Assembly: GCF_014982975.1 (NCBI RefSeq)
Contig: NZ_JADCKL010000004.1
Coordinates: 163,793 to 227,792 of the forward strand
Length of the DNA: 64,000 nucleotides
Direction of reading: 5' to 3'
Source of the DNA: Claveliimonas monacensis
Lineage (GTDB): Bacteria > Bacillota > Clostridia > Lachnospirales > Lachnospiraceae
Numbering within the stretch: position 1 is the stretch's first letter; each line of letters opens with the position of its first letter. The translations under genes and the position numbers were made by a program. Below are positions 46,429 to 54,930 of the stretch, piece by piece. The notes under the pieces were generated by a model. The model was not told the DNA's origin and ran no database searches. It saw only the letters and a program-made list of their open reading frames with translations.

Positions 46429-46494
46429 AGCTTCCATCCTTTCGATTCCTACAAAATCATAGCATTGGAGATACGTTTCTACAAATCGTTTTTA

Positions 46495-46530
46495 TCTATA
46501 CAGTTATAGACACACTCTATATGCTGTCAT
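46495..46530 (-). promoter_or_regulatory. Probable promoter and palindrome upstream of the TudS-ECF operon
   Basis: Minus-strand ATGACA (46525-46530), 16 bases, TATAAC (46503-46508). TCTATA-CAGT-TATAGA (46495-46510) overlaps the -10 box as an inverted repeat. Confidence 0.4.
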
Positions 46531-46588
46531 GCCAAAAGGATCGTCTTCTATTTTTGAATAAAGAAATTCTTAAGTTTTCAGACTTTGC

Positions 46589-46617
46589 TTGACCTGCTTT
46601 CCACCTCATATTATGAT
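46589..46617 (+). promoter_or_regulatory. Promoter of the PF06541 gene
   Basis: TTGACC (46589-46594), 17 bases, TATGAT (46612-46617), about 50 bases before the start codon. Confidence 0.6.
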
Positions 46618-46670
46618 GGAAACAATTAGCAACTTTTAAAGAAAGATTTTACTGACAAAGGATAAACATC

Positions 46671-47930
46671 ATGGAGTACACATTTACACAACTTTTCTGG
46701 CTGTTCCTCATCTATTCCTTTATCGGCTGGATCATCGAGGCCGCCGTGGGAACGATCAAAAAAAGAAGCTTTATCAACCGCGGATTTTCAACAGGCCCCT
46801 TCTGTCTCGTATACGGAGCCGGGGCCATCCTTATGACCGTGACTCTGACGGAGCTGCTGGACAACTTTTTTCTTCTGTTTGTCAGCTGCGCCATACAGGC
46901 CACCATTGTAGAGTGGATCACAGGAAAGACGCTGGAACGGCTGAACCATCATAAATGGTGGGATTATTCAGATAAAAAATGGAACTTTGACGGATATATC
47001 TGCTTCCAGTATACAGTCCTCTGGGGCATATTGGGCGTCATCTGCCTGAAAGGCGGCAATCCCCTCTTTATGACTCTGTACAGGCAGATACCGGAGCCTG
47101 TCACTTCCATCCTTGTCTGGGTATTGATGGGATACGTGCTCCTGGACGCGCTGGTGTCCCTGGCTGCGGCGCTGCACCTTCGCACCTCCAGCACAGAGCA
47201 ATCGCGGCTCGTCCTGATCCGCTTTGCAGAGCACCGTATGGCAAAAGCCTACCCTGTGATCCAGGAAAAGACCGAAGAGATCCTCCGGGAGGGAAAATTT
47301 GCCGAGGGCTGCGGATTTTACAAGCTCTTCTGGCTCTTTCTCATCGGCTCACTGCTGGGCGACATCACGGAGACCATCTTCTGCCGGCTCACTGCCGGAG
47401 AATGGATGTTCCGAAGCAGTCTCGTGTGGGGTCCTTTCAGCGTTGTCTGGGGTTTTGCTATCGTACTTGCCACGGCCCTTCTCTACAAGGACCGGGATAA
47501 ACCGGACCGCCACATTTTTCTCATCGGCACCTTTCTCGGGGGCGCCTACGAGTATACATGCAGCGTCCTGTCAGAGCTGGTGTTCGGCCAGGTTTTCTGG
47601 GACTACAGTGAGATTCCCTTCAATCTGGGCGGCCGCGTCAATCTGCTCTACTGCTTTTTCTGGGGCATTGCTGCCGTCGTGTGGATCAAAGGGCTCTACC
47701 CTCACTTCGCAGCCTGGATCGAGAAGATCCCAAAAGCCGCCGGGTACATAGCCACCTGGATCCTGGTGGCCTTCATGGCTGCCAATATCCTTGTCTCCGC
47801 CGCAGCGCTCATACGCTACGGCGTACGGGACGGCGGCCCTGCCGCCACTTCCGGCTGGGAGCGCATCATAGACACCCACTTTGACGACACAAAAATGAAG
47901 CAGCTCTATCCAAATTCCAAGATGAGATAA
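46671..47930 (+). CDS. Duplicated putative ABC-transporter type IV (PF06541) membrane protein
   Basis: 419-residue membrane protein made of two copies of the PF06541 (YwaF/CmpB-like) unit: residues about 5-155 (LFWLFLIYSFIGWIIEAAVG, FSTGPFCLVYGAGA, WDYSDKKWNFDGYICFQY) and about 220-370 (LFWLFLIGSLLGDITETIFC, SSLVWGPFSVVWGF, WDYSEIPFNLGGRVNLLYC). The copies share the FWLFLI, W-G-P and WDYS motifs. Despite the family name no ATPase partner is adjacent and the function is unknown. Own promoter, convergent with modE. Confidence 0.85.
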   Translation: MEYTFTQLFWLFLIYSFIGWIIEAAVGTIKKRSFINRGFSTGPFCLVYGAGAILMTVTLTELLDNFFLLFVSCAIQATIVEWITGKTLERLNHHKWWDYSDKKWNFDGYICFQYTVLWGILGVICLKGGNPLFMTLYRQIPEPVTSILVWVLMGYVLLDALVSLAAALHLRTSSTEQSRLVLIRFAEHRMAKAYPVIQEKTEEILREGKFAEGCGFYKLFWLFLIGSLLGDITETIFCRLTAGEWMFRSSLVWGPFSVVWGFAIVLATALLYKDRDKPDRHIFLIGTFLGGAYEYTCSVLSELVFGQVFWDYSEIPFNLGGRVNLLYCFFWGIAAVVWIKGLYPHFAAWIEKIPKAAGYIATWILVAFMAANILVSAAALIRYGVRDGGPAATSGWERIIDTHFDDTKMKQLYPNSKMR

Positions 47931-47937
47931 CAGCAGG

Positions 47938-48321
47938 TCATAACTCTGCAAATATCTCATGGAATGCGCGTTCTGCATACTGCTTCACTTTCTCTTCCAG
48001 CTCTCTGTACCGTCTTACCAGAGAAAGACTCTCTTCCGTGACGGAGCAGCTCCCACCGCTCTTTCCGCCGTGATGGCGGCGGATAAGGGCGCATCCCAGC
48101 TGCTCTTCTGCTCTGCCTATGATCTTCCAGCCCTTGCTGTAAGACATGCCCATCCGGCCACAGGCCTCTTTCATGGATCCGGTCTCCCCCACAAGTTCCA
48201 GCAGTTCAGCAACGCCCGGTCCCAGGACCGGCTCATCCGTGTTGATCTGCAGTTTTACCCGCAAATGGAAGCCTTTCTCTTCTTTCTCGTTTTCATTTCC
48301 ATTCATTTCTTCTCTTTCCAA
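47938..48321 (-). CDS. modE: ModE-type molybdate-responsive winged-helix regulator (TTG start)
   Basis: 127-residue DNA-binding protein with the ModE N-terminal winged helix: LGPGVAELLELVGETGSMKEACGRMGMSYSKGWKIIGRAEEQLG then RRHHGGKSGGSCSVTEES. No molybdate-binding TOBE/Mop domain is present, so it is the short form. The TTG at 48321 is preceded by AGGAGG 7 bases upstream. It is the last gene of modABC, 39 bases after modC, and probably represses that operon. Confidence 0.85.
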   Translation of the reverse strand: MEREEMNGNENEKEEKGFHLRVKLQINTDEPVLGPGVAELLELVGETGSMKEACGRMGMSYSKGWKIIGRAEEQLGCALIRRHHGGKSGGSCSVTEESLSLVRRYRELEEKVKQYAERAFHEIFAEL

Positions 48322-48360
48322 GGGAATTCCTCCTGTCAGCCTTTTTTCTTACAGATATTA

Positions 48361-49407
48361 TTACTCCAGAAGCAGGATCTTTGACGGATCCACAGTCACT
48401 TCACCGGGAATCTGGTTCTGGCTCCGGTCGCTCTTCATCCAGATGCCCGCCCCGGGATCTTCCCGGTTCTGAAAGATCAGCGTCCACTCAAAGGGGGAGG
48501 ACACCTGCTCCACAGGAAGCACCCGGATCCGGTTGGGGACGTTCTCGCCCGCTGCCGCCGGCAGGATGTCGTGGGCCCTGATCCCCACGTGGGTGGCCGC
48601 ATCCGGCACCTTTATCTCTGTGTGCAGCAGGACCTTCCAGTCCTTTGCGTACACCTGAAAATCCCCTGTCTTCTGTATGCTGGAAATATTCTTGCATCCG
48701 GTAAGCCTGGCCGCAGCCACTTTCCGGGGCTGGTCAAAGAGCTCCTTTGTCTGTCCGCAGACTACATTTCTCCCTTTTTCCATGATCATGGTATGGCTGC
48801 ACAGCCGGTAGATCTCATCCCGGTCGTGGCTGACGAGAACCATGCACCCGTCAAACTCACGAATCATCCGGGCCAGCTCCATCTGCATCTCCTCCCTGAG
48901 ATAGCTGTCCATGGCAGAAAACGGCTCATCCAGTAGAATACACCTGGCATCCGACGCAAAGATCCGGGCCAGGGCGGTCCGCTGCTGCTGCCCTCCCGAG
49001 ATCCGCGCAGGATACTGGTTCTCCAGCCCCTCCAGACGGAACTGGCGGACCAGCTCTCTCATCCGCTCCTTCCGGGCCTCTCTGCCTGGCCGCCCCTTAA
49101 GGAGCCCGGCTTCAATGTTCTCCGCCACCGTCATGTTGGGAAACAGAGCATAATTCTGGAACAGATACCCCACCTGTCTTTTCCGGGGCGGAACATCGAT
49201 CTTCCGGGCGCTGTCAAAAAGAACCTGTCCGTCTCTGCGGATCTGTCCCTGATCCGGCTTCACAAGCCCTGCCACAGCCTTCAACGTCATGCTCTTCCCG
49301 CAGCCGGAAGCCCCCAGTATGCCCAGACATCCTCCCTCCACCTCAAAGCGGACATCCAGATCAAAGCTTTTCAGTTTTTTTGAAACATCTGCCTCCAGCA
49401 TCCTCAA
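48361..49407 (-). CDS. modC: Molybdate ABC transporter ATPase ModC
   Basis: 348-residue ATPase: Walker A GASGCGKSM, signature ISGGQQQR, Walker B CILLDEPFSAMD and switch LVSHDRDE. The C-terminal TOBE-like domain (about 270-345, KVPDAATHVGIRAHDILP) is the part that may sense molybdate. It overlaps modB by four bases. It powers import through ModB. Confidence 0.93.
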   Translation of the reverse strand: MRMLEADVSKKLKSFDLDVRFEVEGGCLGILGASGCGKSMTLKAVAGLVKPDQGQIRRDGQVLFDSARKIDVPPRKRQVGYLFQNYALFPNMTVAENIEAGLLKGRPGREARKERMRELVRQFRLEGLENQYPARISGGQQQRTALARIFASDARCILLDEPFSAMDSYLREEMQMELARMIREFDGCMVLVSHDRDEIYRLCSHTMIMEKGRNVVCGQTKELFDQPRKVAAARLTGCKNISSIQKTGDFQVYAKDWKVLLHTEIKVPDAATHVGIRAHDILPAAAGENVPNRIRVLPVEQVSSPFEWTLIFQNREDPGAGIWMKSDRSQNQIPGEVTVDPSKILLLE

Positions 49408-50087
49408 CGGTTCTCCTTCCGGCTAAATCTCTGAAACACATACGTTGCATAGCCCATCCCGGTGACAACAATAAAGGAGATGAGCACCAGGATCAGCACA
49501 TACCTGCCTGCCGACTCCATATTCCCCGCTGACACATCCGAGTAGACAGCCAGGGGAAGGGTCCTCGTCTGACCCGCAATATTTCCGGCGATCATGGCCG
49601 TGGCGCCAAACTCTCCCAGCCCCCTGGCAAAAGCCAGGATACCGCCGGACAAAAGTCCCTGTATGGCGCCGGGCATGAGGATCTTTCGGAAAATCTGCCA
49701 CTCCGACATGCCAAGAGTCCTCCCTGCATCCAGCAGATCACGGTCCACCTGCTCAAACGCCCCCCGGGCTGACCGGTACATCAAAGGGAAGGAGATGGCT
49801 ACTGCGGCCAGCACGGTGGCGCCCCAGGAAAAGGCGATCTTCACACCGAAATACTCCAGGAAAAAGGCGCCCACCGGCCTTCTGACACCGAAAATATAGA
49901 GAAGGAAAAATCCCGCCACTGTGGGGGGCAGAACAAGCGGGAGGGTCAGGATGGCATCCCACAGTATCTTCAGCCTCTCATGGCGCATCCGGAAAATGAA
50001 AAATGCCGCCGCTGTTCCCAGAAAAAATGTAATGACAATGGAGACTGACGCTGTCTTTGCCGATATCCAAACAGGCGAAAGATCCAT
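49404..50087 (-). CDS. modB: Molybdate ABC transporter permease ModB
   Basis: 227-residue membrane permease of about five helices. The N-terminus begins MDLSPVWISAKTASVSIVIT and the typical ModB pieces LPLVLPPTVAGFFLLYIFG and ARTLGMSEWQIFRKILMP, ending FARGLGEFGATAMIAGNI, are all present. Lies between modA (30-base gap) and modC (4-base overlap). Confidence 0.95.
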   Translation of the reverse strand: MDLSPVWISAKTASVSIVITFFLGTAAAFFIFRMRHERLKILWDAILTLPLVLPPTVAGFFLLYIFGVRRPVGAFFLEYFGVKIAFSWGATVLAAVAISFPLMYRSARGAFEQVDRDLLDAGRTLGMSEWQIFRKILMPGAIQGLLSGGILAFARGLGEFGATAMIAGNIAGQTRTLPLAVYSDVSAGNMESAGRYVLILVLISFIVVTGMGYATYVFQRFSRKENR

Positions 50088-50117
50088 CTGTCCCCCCTCC
50101 TTTCACTGATCTTTTTC

Positions 50118-50966
50118 CTATTCACTGACTGCGTGGCTGGTAAATCCATAGGCTTCAAACACAGCCATCGCCTCGTCACTCTGCAGGAAATCAAGAAATG
50201 CCTGTGCTTCCTCCTGGTGTGCAGAAGCGGACACAAGTCCTACCGGGTAGATAGCCGGCTCTGCCAGGCTTCCCTCCGGCGCCTGGGCGATCACCTTTAC
50301 ATTGTCTGTGGTAGCCGCGTCTGTGGCATAGACGATCCCCGCCTGGGCACTTCCTTCTGCTACCCAGTTCAGCACTTCTGTCACATTGATCCCAAGACTG
50401 GATTTTGCCAGCACTTCGTCCCAGATTCCCAGGCTGGTGAGGGCCTCCTGGGCGTACTGTCCTGCCGGAACACTGGCCGGATCACCGATGGCAATGGTAT
50501 CTGCTTTTGTAATGTCCGTAAACTCCGCAAGTCCCAGCTCATTTTCCGCAGATGTGATGAGCACGATCTGGTTTTCCAGAAGATCTGTCACGCTCTCCCC
50601 GTCAACAAAGCCTTCCTCCGTCAGGGCATCCATCTGCTGGGTGGCCGCTGGCATGAACACGTCTGCCTCCAGTCCCTCCTCGATCTGAGTCTGCAGCTTT
50701 CCTGAGCTGTCATACGTTCCCTTTACAGTCACCTCCGGATTTTCTTCCTCAAACATGGGGATCAGCTCCTCCTCATAGGCGTACTCCAGGCTGGCTGCCG
50801 CTGCCACAAGGATCTCTGTCTCCTCCCCTTCTGTTTCTGATGTGTTCTCTTCTGCTGTCTGGTCCGCGCTGTCCTCCTGGGAAGACGAGCACCCTGTCAC
50901 TCCCGCTGCCAGCAGGCATACACTCATAGATACTGCCAGCAGACGACTGATCTTGTTTCTTTTCAT
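50118..50966 (-). CDS. modA: Molybdate-binding lipoprotein ModA
   Basis: 282-residue lipoprotein that binds molybdate or tungstate outside the membrane. Lipobox LLAAGVTGC; the mature N-terminus is an acidic linker. Core motifs: ILVAAAASLEYAYEEELIPMF, the GTYDSSGKLQTQIEEGLEADVF strip, and IGDPASVPAGQYAQEALTSLG. The ATG at 50966 has GGAGG 9 bases upstream and is slightly preferred to 50972. First gene of modABC-modE. Confidence 0.94.
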   Translation of the reverse strand: MKRNKISRLLAVSMSVCLLAAGVTGCSSSQEDSADQTAEENTSETEGEETEILVAAAASLEYAYEEELIPMFEEENPEVTVKGTYDSSGKLQTQIEEGLEADVFMPAATQQMDALTEEGFVDGESVTDLLENQIVLITSAENELGLAEFTDITKADTIAIGDPASVPAGQYAQEALTSLGIWDEVLAKSSLGINVTEVLNWVAEGSAQAGIVYATDAATTDNVKVIAQAPEGSLAEPAIYPVGLVSASAHQEEAQAFLDFLQSDEAMAVFEAYGFTSHAVSE

Positions 50967-51024
50967 TTTCATATACCTCCCTGTCTGTATGTTTCATCCT
51001 GTCACTTTCATGTGAGACACTCTC

Positions 51025-51057
51025 AGTATATAGCAAGTTATTTTCAAAAACAACTTG
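51025..51057 (-). promoter_or_regulatory. modA promoter with inverted repeat
   Basis: Minus-strand TTGTTT (51048-51053), 17 bases, TATACT (51025-51030). CAAGTT and AACTTG (51034-51039 and 51052-51057) form an inverted repeat spanning the -35 box and spacer, a plausible ModE operator. Confidence 0.55.
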
Positions 51058-51100
51058 AAAACAGAAATAGTATCATGACTAAAGGCAGTTCTCCCCCTAT

Positions 51101-51131
51101 AAAAAGAGCCCGCACTGGCTGCTGTGCGGGC
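51101..51131 (-). terminator. Intrinsic terminator after the surface-protein relic
   Basis: GCCCGCAC (51108-51115) pairs with GTGCGGGC (51124-51131); on the minus strand the stem is followed by CTCTTTTT. Confidence 0.85.
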
Positions 51132-51148
51132 CCGATAAATCTTCTATG

Positions 51149-51490
51149 CTATTTTGTCCAGGTCTGCTTTCTTCGCCTATGCAGTACTGCGAACAGAATT
51201 CCTGTCAAGGACAGAGCCGACAACGCAGACCATATGAACGGATGGACAGGATCTCCTGTCTTCACTGATGTCTGCGCGCCCTTATCTGAAGTCGATCCGT
51301 TTGTCATCTGACCGTCCTTATCCGGTGTCTGCGGAACTGTCTTTTCCGTGACTGTCACTTTGATCGTCTTCTCAGAGCTCACGCCCTGGCTGTCCGTCAC
51401 CCTGTAGGTCACTTCATATATGCCTGCCTTTGAAGTGTCTACAGTATTATAAATCACTTCAATCCTGTCCGTAAGATCGCCGTCCTCTGC
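51149..51490 (-). pseudogene. C-terminal remnant of an Ig-like, sortase-type anchored surface protein
   Basis: About 113 codons of the end of a cell-wall protein: part of a DUF5011/Ig-like repeat (AEDGDLTDRIEVIYNTVDTS, KAGIYEVTYRVTDSQG), a threonine/glycine linker, then VKTGD, a hydrophobic span and HRRRK tail, i.e. a sortase-type anchor. The frame runs directly on from the TGA stop of the yqeB-mocA gene without a start codon, so the 5' part was lost and the relic is joined to that gene. A good terminator follows. Confidence 0.8.
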
Positions 51491-52873
51491 TCAGATCCCC
51501 CATCTTCTCTCCCAGATTTCTTCTAAATCTTCCTTTCGATCTATATCGCGCAGCTCTGTATCCCTGGACTCCACGATTTCCACCTGATCCGGATGCCGGG
51601 CCATCACTGCCCGCCCCCCCACATCGCCTTCCAGCTCCATGAGTTCCGGAAAATACTTCCCCGGCCACAGCACCGGGTTTCCGCTCCTCCCCTCGTGGCC
51701 GGCACAGATGATCTTCTCCCGCTTGACTGCTGCCCGATTCCAGATCTTCTGTATGGTGGCAGCTCGAAGGCCGGGCTGGTCGCAGACACAGAACAGGATG
51801 CCCTCCACCTCCGGTTTCTTCTCCCGCATAGCTTTAAGGCCCAGCTTCAGAGACCAGGAAATGCCCCTGTCCGGCTCCCGGTTCTCCACCAGCGTCACTC
51901 CCGCCTCCAGAGCCGCCTGTGCAATCCTCTCATTGCCTGTGACGATCATCTTCTCCACGCCGGGAAAAGAGCGGGCCAGATCCAGCGTATACTGATAGAC
52001 CGGCCTGCCGTGGATCTGGCTGGACAGCTTGTCCCCGCCAAATCGTTCCCCCCGGCCTGCTGCCAGGATGACAAGACCGTATTTTCCCTTTATCCTCCCG
52101 TACAGCTCCACTGCCTCCAGAGCCGCTCCCCCGATAGCCAAAGCCTTGTCGGAGATGGTATAGCAGTGGGCAGTCTCACACCGGGCATCAATATCTCCGA
52201 TCTTCATGCCCTTTTTCACCTCTGCTCCCTCCTGGAGCATGCCCCGCACAATACCGGACATGGCCGCATAGACAGGCACGCCCCCTGTGTAGGCCACGAT
52301 CTGCCCCTTCTCCACCTGACTGCCGATGGACACTGTAGGCTCGATCCGTCCCTCCTCTGCAGCCCGCAGAAGCCGCTCTATAGTGTAGCCGCCCACATTG
52401 CCGGGCACACCTGTGTTGGGAATAGCTGTCCCCTCCCAGATCAGTCTGCCCAGGGTGTGTCCCCTCTTTGTCTCGATGACACAGTGGCAGTCCTTCCCCG
52501 CTGTAAATCCCGGTCCTGCCCCGATGACAAAAGGCGCATCCGTGATCTTTGTCCCCGTATTTTTCTTGGCGATAATGGCGTCGATGAGTACGTCCGGGCA
52601 GAAGGTCTCCCGCACATCGGCTCTCTCATCCACCATGACGGGGATGTCTCCCCGGGTCAGGATCTGACGGGCCTCCTCCAGATCTCCTGCAAGGACAGCC
52701 TCCATATCCTCCACCCTTGCGTGCCCCTCGTAGACAGCTCTGGAAAAAGCCACGGTCCTTCTCACAGTCAGTGGCTCTTTTATCTCCGTCATAAGAATTT
52801 CATGTCCGCAGCGGTACAGTCTGGCCGCAATGCCGGTGGCCAGATCTCCCGCTCCCCTGATCAGTATCTTCAT
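51491..52873 (-). CDS. yqeB: YqeB-MocA fusion of selenium-dependent molybdenum hydroxylase maturation
   Basis: 460 residues. The N-terminal about 260 match YqeB/EF2563-type proteins of Se-dependent Mo hydroxylases (KILIRGAGDLATGIAARL; VIGAGPGFTAGKDCHCVIET; AAMSGIVRGMLQEGAEVKKG). The C-terminal about 195, from GLVILAAGRGERFGGDKL near 266, is a MobA/MocA-type nucleotidyltransferase that would attach CMP to molybdopterin. The two are usually separate genes. It is followed without spacer by the truncated surface-protein frame. Operon with yqeC and xdhC. Confidence 0.9.
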   Translation of the reverse strand: MKILIRGAGDLATGIAARLYRCGHEILMTEIKEPLTVRRTVAFSRAVYEGHARVEDMEAVLAGDLEEARQILTRGDIPVMVDERADVRETFCPDVLIDAIIAKKNTGTKITDAPFVIGAGPGFTAGKDCHCVIETKRGHTLGRLIWEGTAIPNTGVPGNVGGYTIERLLRAAEEGRIEPTVSIGSQVEKGQIVAYTGGVPVYAAMSGIVRGMLQEGAEVKKGMKIGDIDARCETAHCYTISDKALAIGGAALEAVELYGRIKGKYGLVILAAGRGERFGGDKLSSQIHGRPVYQYTLDLARSFPGVEKMIVTGNERIAQAALEAGVTLVENREPDRGISWSLKLGLKAMREKKPEVEGILFCVCDQPGLRAATIQKIWNRAAVKREKIICAGHEGRSGNPVLWPGKYFPELMELEGDVGGRAVMARHPDQVEIVESRDTELRDIDRKEDLEEIWERRWGI

Positions 52874-52903
52874 TCTCTCCTGTCTCCATTCTCCTTCTCT
52901 TCG

Positions 52904-53623
52904 TCAGCAGATCAGCACCTGCTCCCCTGTCAGCAGACCGATCCGCTCCGCCGCCTCCAGCCGTCCCGGGCGGTCCGCCTGGGTAAGCACCACGGTGAAA
53001 GGCCATGCGTCCCGGACACTCTTTCTTCCTCCCAGGGGATGTTCGGCCAGCCGGGCAATGTCCGCCTCTTCCACCAGGCTCTCTTTCCTGCGGCCCAAAA
53101 GAGCCGCCGCCCGCTCCGGGCGGAAGCAGATCTCTTCCAGGCTGCGCCCCAGGGCGCTCATGCCGTACACATACACCACATGGGTCGTCTCCTCCGGGAA
53201 AACCGGCTCCGCCTCCCCGGGTACCTTCACAGGCAGGCGCCGGGAACCGTCCGCCTCTATGAGAACCGGAAATGGCAGATCCAGGATGTCCTGCATCCAC
53301 TCCTTCCCCGGGGCTTTCATCTTCCCATTCCTGTCCTTTTTTCCCAGGAAGACTACCCCTTCTCTCTCAAGGATCTCCCTCATCTTCGCCGGGGAGGGTT
53401 CCAGCAGAAAACGGGGATCATCCTCCGCATACATGCGGGTGGTGGTAGTCACCACAGCCGGGATTCCCCTCTCTTTGTACTCCGATGCAAGCCGCTTCAG
53501 CAGTGTGGTCTTCCCGCCGGCTCCCGCCGCGCAGACCCGCACGTCCCGCCGTTCTCCCAGATCCAGCGCCTCAAGCAGGGAAAAACATGCCCTGTAGGTT
53601 CCTCCTTCTTTCTTTAAGATCAA
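52904..53623 (-). CDS. yqeC: Selenium cofactor biosynthesis protein YqeC
   Basis: 239-residue P-loop protein. Walker-A motif GAGGKTTLLKRL near residue 37, then VTTTTRMYAEDDPRFLLEP and LIEADGSRRLPVKVPGEAEPV, the YqeC signature. It helps mature the Se-Mo cofactor. Overlaps xdhC by four bases and lies 30 bases before yqeB-mocA. Confidence 0.9.
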   Translation of the reverse strand: MILKKEGGTYRACFSLLEALDLGERRDVRVCAAGAGGKTTLLKRLASEYKERGIPAVVTTTTRMYAEDDPRFLLEPSPAKMREILEREGVVFLGKKDRNGKMKAPGKEWMQDILDLPFPVLIEADGSRRLPVKVPGEAEPVFPEETTHVVYVYGMSALGRSLEEICFRPERAAALLGRRKESLVEEADIARLAEHPLGGRKSVRDAWPFTVVLTQADRPGRLEAAERIGLLTGEQVLIC

Positions 53624-54636
53624 CTTCCTGTCACCTCCAGCATGACCTGAATGCGTCCTCCGCAGACCATGCCCTCCTCTTCCGCCTCCCGGGCCGTCAT
53701 ATCCACCACCGTGACCAGGAATCGGGGACTCTCCGGGATCCGCATCATCTGAAAAGCCTTCTGCATGACAGCGCTCTCCGCACAGCCCCCGCCGATGGTG
53801 CCAAGGGTAGTCCCGTCCTCCCGGATCAGCATCTTGGTCCCCACGCTCCTCGGGGCAGAGCCCTGCCTGGAAATGATAGTGGCAAGAACAGCCCGCCCGG
53901 TCTTTTCGCCGCTTCCATAACCCTCCAGGATGGCATCCAGCAGCTCTTCCGAATACCCTTCTGTCCGCTCTGCCTCATTTTTTACCTGGATGATCTGGGC
54001 AAATATGGAGACGGCGATCTCCTCCGGTGTCTCCGCACCGATAGCCAGGCCAATGGGCGCGTGGAGGCGCCGGATCTCCTCCTCGGCAATACCAAGCTCC
54101 CTCATCCGCTCCCGGACCATGGCAGTTCTTCGCCTGCTGCCCATCATCCCCACATAGGCGCAGGCAGTCCCGCTCTCTTTCTCCCGGGACAGAACACCGT
54201 ACAGACAATCCTCATCGTACCGGTGCCCTCTCGTCACGATCACCGCATAGGTATCCGGCTCCAGTTCCACCTGCTCCAGCCCCTGGGAGAAAGGTTCACA
54301 GATCACCCGGTCCGCTCCGGCTCTCCTGGCCTGGTCCGCAAATTTGGGGCGGTCCTCCAGCACAGTCACAGAGAACTGGAGCATTTTTCCGATCCGTATA
54401 ATGGGCATGGACACATGGCCGGCGCCAAAGACGAGGAGCTTTGGGCTTCGCCCCAGCCGCTCCATGAACACCTGTGGCTCCGTATAACTGTCTGCAAACA
54501 CCCTGACCTTTTCCTCTCCCTCCAGAAGAAATTTCTCTCCGGCCTCCGCTCCCTCCAGAATGGTCGCAGCTGTCAGATCGGTGGCCCCGGCTGCCTGCCT
54601 CTCTTTTAATATCTGATAGAATTCTTTTCCCTTCAT
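53620..54636 (-). CDS. XdhC/CoxI family molybdenum hydroxylase maturation factor
   Basis: 338-residue protein that binds the Mo cofactor and catalyses its sulfuration or delivery before insertion. N-terminal Rossmann part with KLLVFGAGHVSMPI (about 88-101) and AVIVTRGHRYDEDCLYGVL, C-terminal XdhC part (VLATIISRQGSAPRSVGTKML and GTIGGGCAESAVMQ). First gene of xdhC-yqeC-yqeB operon. The hydroxylase subunits themselves are not in the window. Confidence 0.9.
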   Translation of the reverse strand: MKGKEFYQILKERQAAGATDLTAATILEGAEAGEKFLLEGEEKVRVFADSYTEPQVFMERLGRSPKLLVFGAGHVSMPIIRIGKMLQFSVTVLEDRPKFADQARRAGADRVICEPFSQGLEQVELEPDTYAVIVTRGHRYDEDCLYGVLSREKESGTACAYVGMMGSRRRTAMVRERMRELGIAEEEIRRLHAPIGLAIGAETPEEIAVSIFAQIIQVKNEAERTEGYSEELLDAILEGYGSGEKTGRAVLATIISRQGSAPRSVGTKMLIREDGTTLGTIGGGCAESAVMQKAFQMMRIPESPRFLVTVVDMTAREAEEEGMVCGGRIQVMLEVTGS

Positions 54637-54718
54637 TTCTTATCCCGTCCTGCTTTTATTCTTTTTCATCTTAGTATGTCTTCCTCTCAAAATCAAGGCT
54701 TTCCTTGCAAGGCACATC

Positions 54719-54747
54719 TTGAACTTTACGCGCTTCCATGCTATATT
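54719..54747 (+). promoter_or_regulatory. Promoter of the antisense RNA
   Basis: TTGAAC (54719-54724), 17 bases, TATATT (54742-54747) reads towards the 3' end of the small toxin gene. Confidence 0.7.
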
Positions 54748-54753
54748 TTTATA

Positions 54754-54848
54754 TAGAAAAGGGAAACCGAAAGCGGCGTACCCCAATAGAATTCTTACTA
54801 CCCTAACGGGCAGCCGTCACTATTGCAGTAGTGGCGGCTATTTCTTTT
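54754..54848 (+). ncRNA. Candidate antisense antitoxin RNA (RatA-like role)
   Basis: From the promoter at 54719-54747, transcription would begin near 54754 and stop at a hairpin AGCCGTCACTA/TAGTGGCGGCT (54812-54839) followed by a T-rich ATTTCTTTT. The RNA of about 95 bases crosses the toxin stop codon and 3' untranslated region in antisense. This arrangement matches known 3'-overlapping type I systems; no other gene is found on this strand here. Confidence 0.65.
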
Positions 54849-54930
54849 CCCTGAAAATCTGATAACACAGACTGACAAGGGCAACAATGAAAATGAGCAA
54901 CTGGATCAAGTCCGAGTATGTAACATTCAT
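54838..54930 (-). CDS. Small holin-like hydrophobic toxin of a type I system
   Basis: 30-residue peptide MNVTYSDLIQLLIFIVALV..., one hydrophobic span followed by a short basic tail (CYQIFREKK). It matches the holin-like type I toxins of Firmicutes by size and composition; such peptides insert in the membrane when their mRNA escapes antisense control. AGGAGG lies 8 bases before the ATG at 54930; a longer frame to 55041 has no membrane-protein use. The mRNA's 5' segment (complement of 54990-55015) nearly repeats, inverted, a segment of its 3' region (54770-54785), allowing long-range pairing. An extended -10 (TGGTATTAT, minus strand) lies upstream. Confidence 0.75.
   Translation of the reverse strand: MNVTYSDLIQLLIFIVALVSLCYQIFREKK

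Noticed and set aside
51593..53617. 674-codon plus-strand open frame
   Set aside because: It is the complement of yqeB-mocA and yqeC, which carry recognised motifs; the plus product is Pro/His/Arg-rich, as shadow frames in GC-rich DNA usually are.
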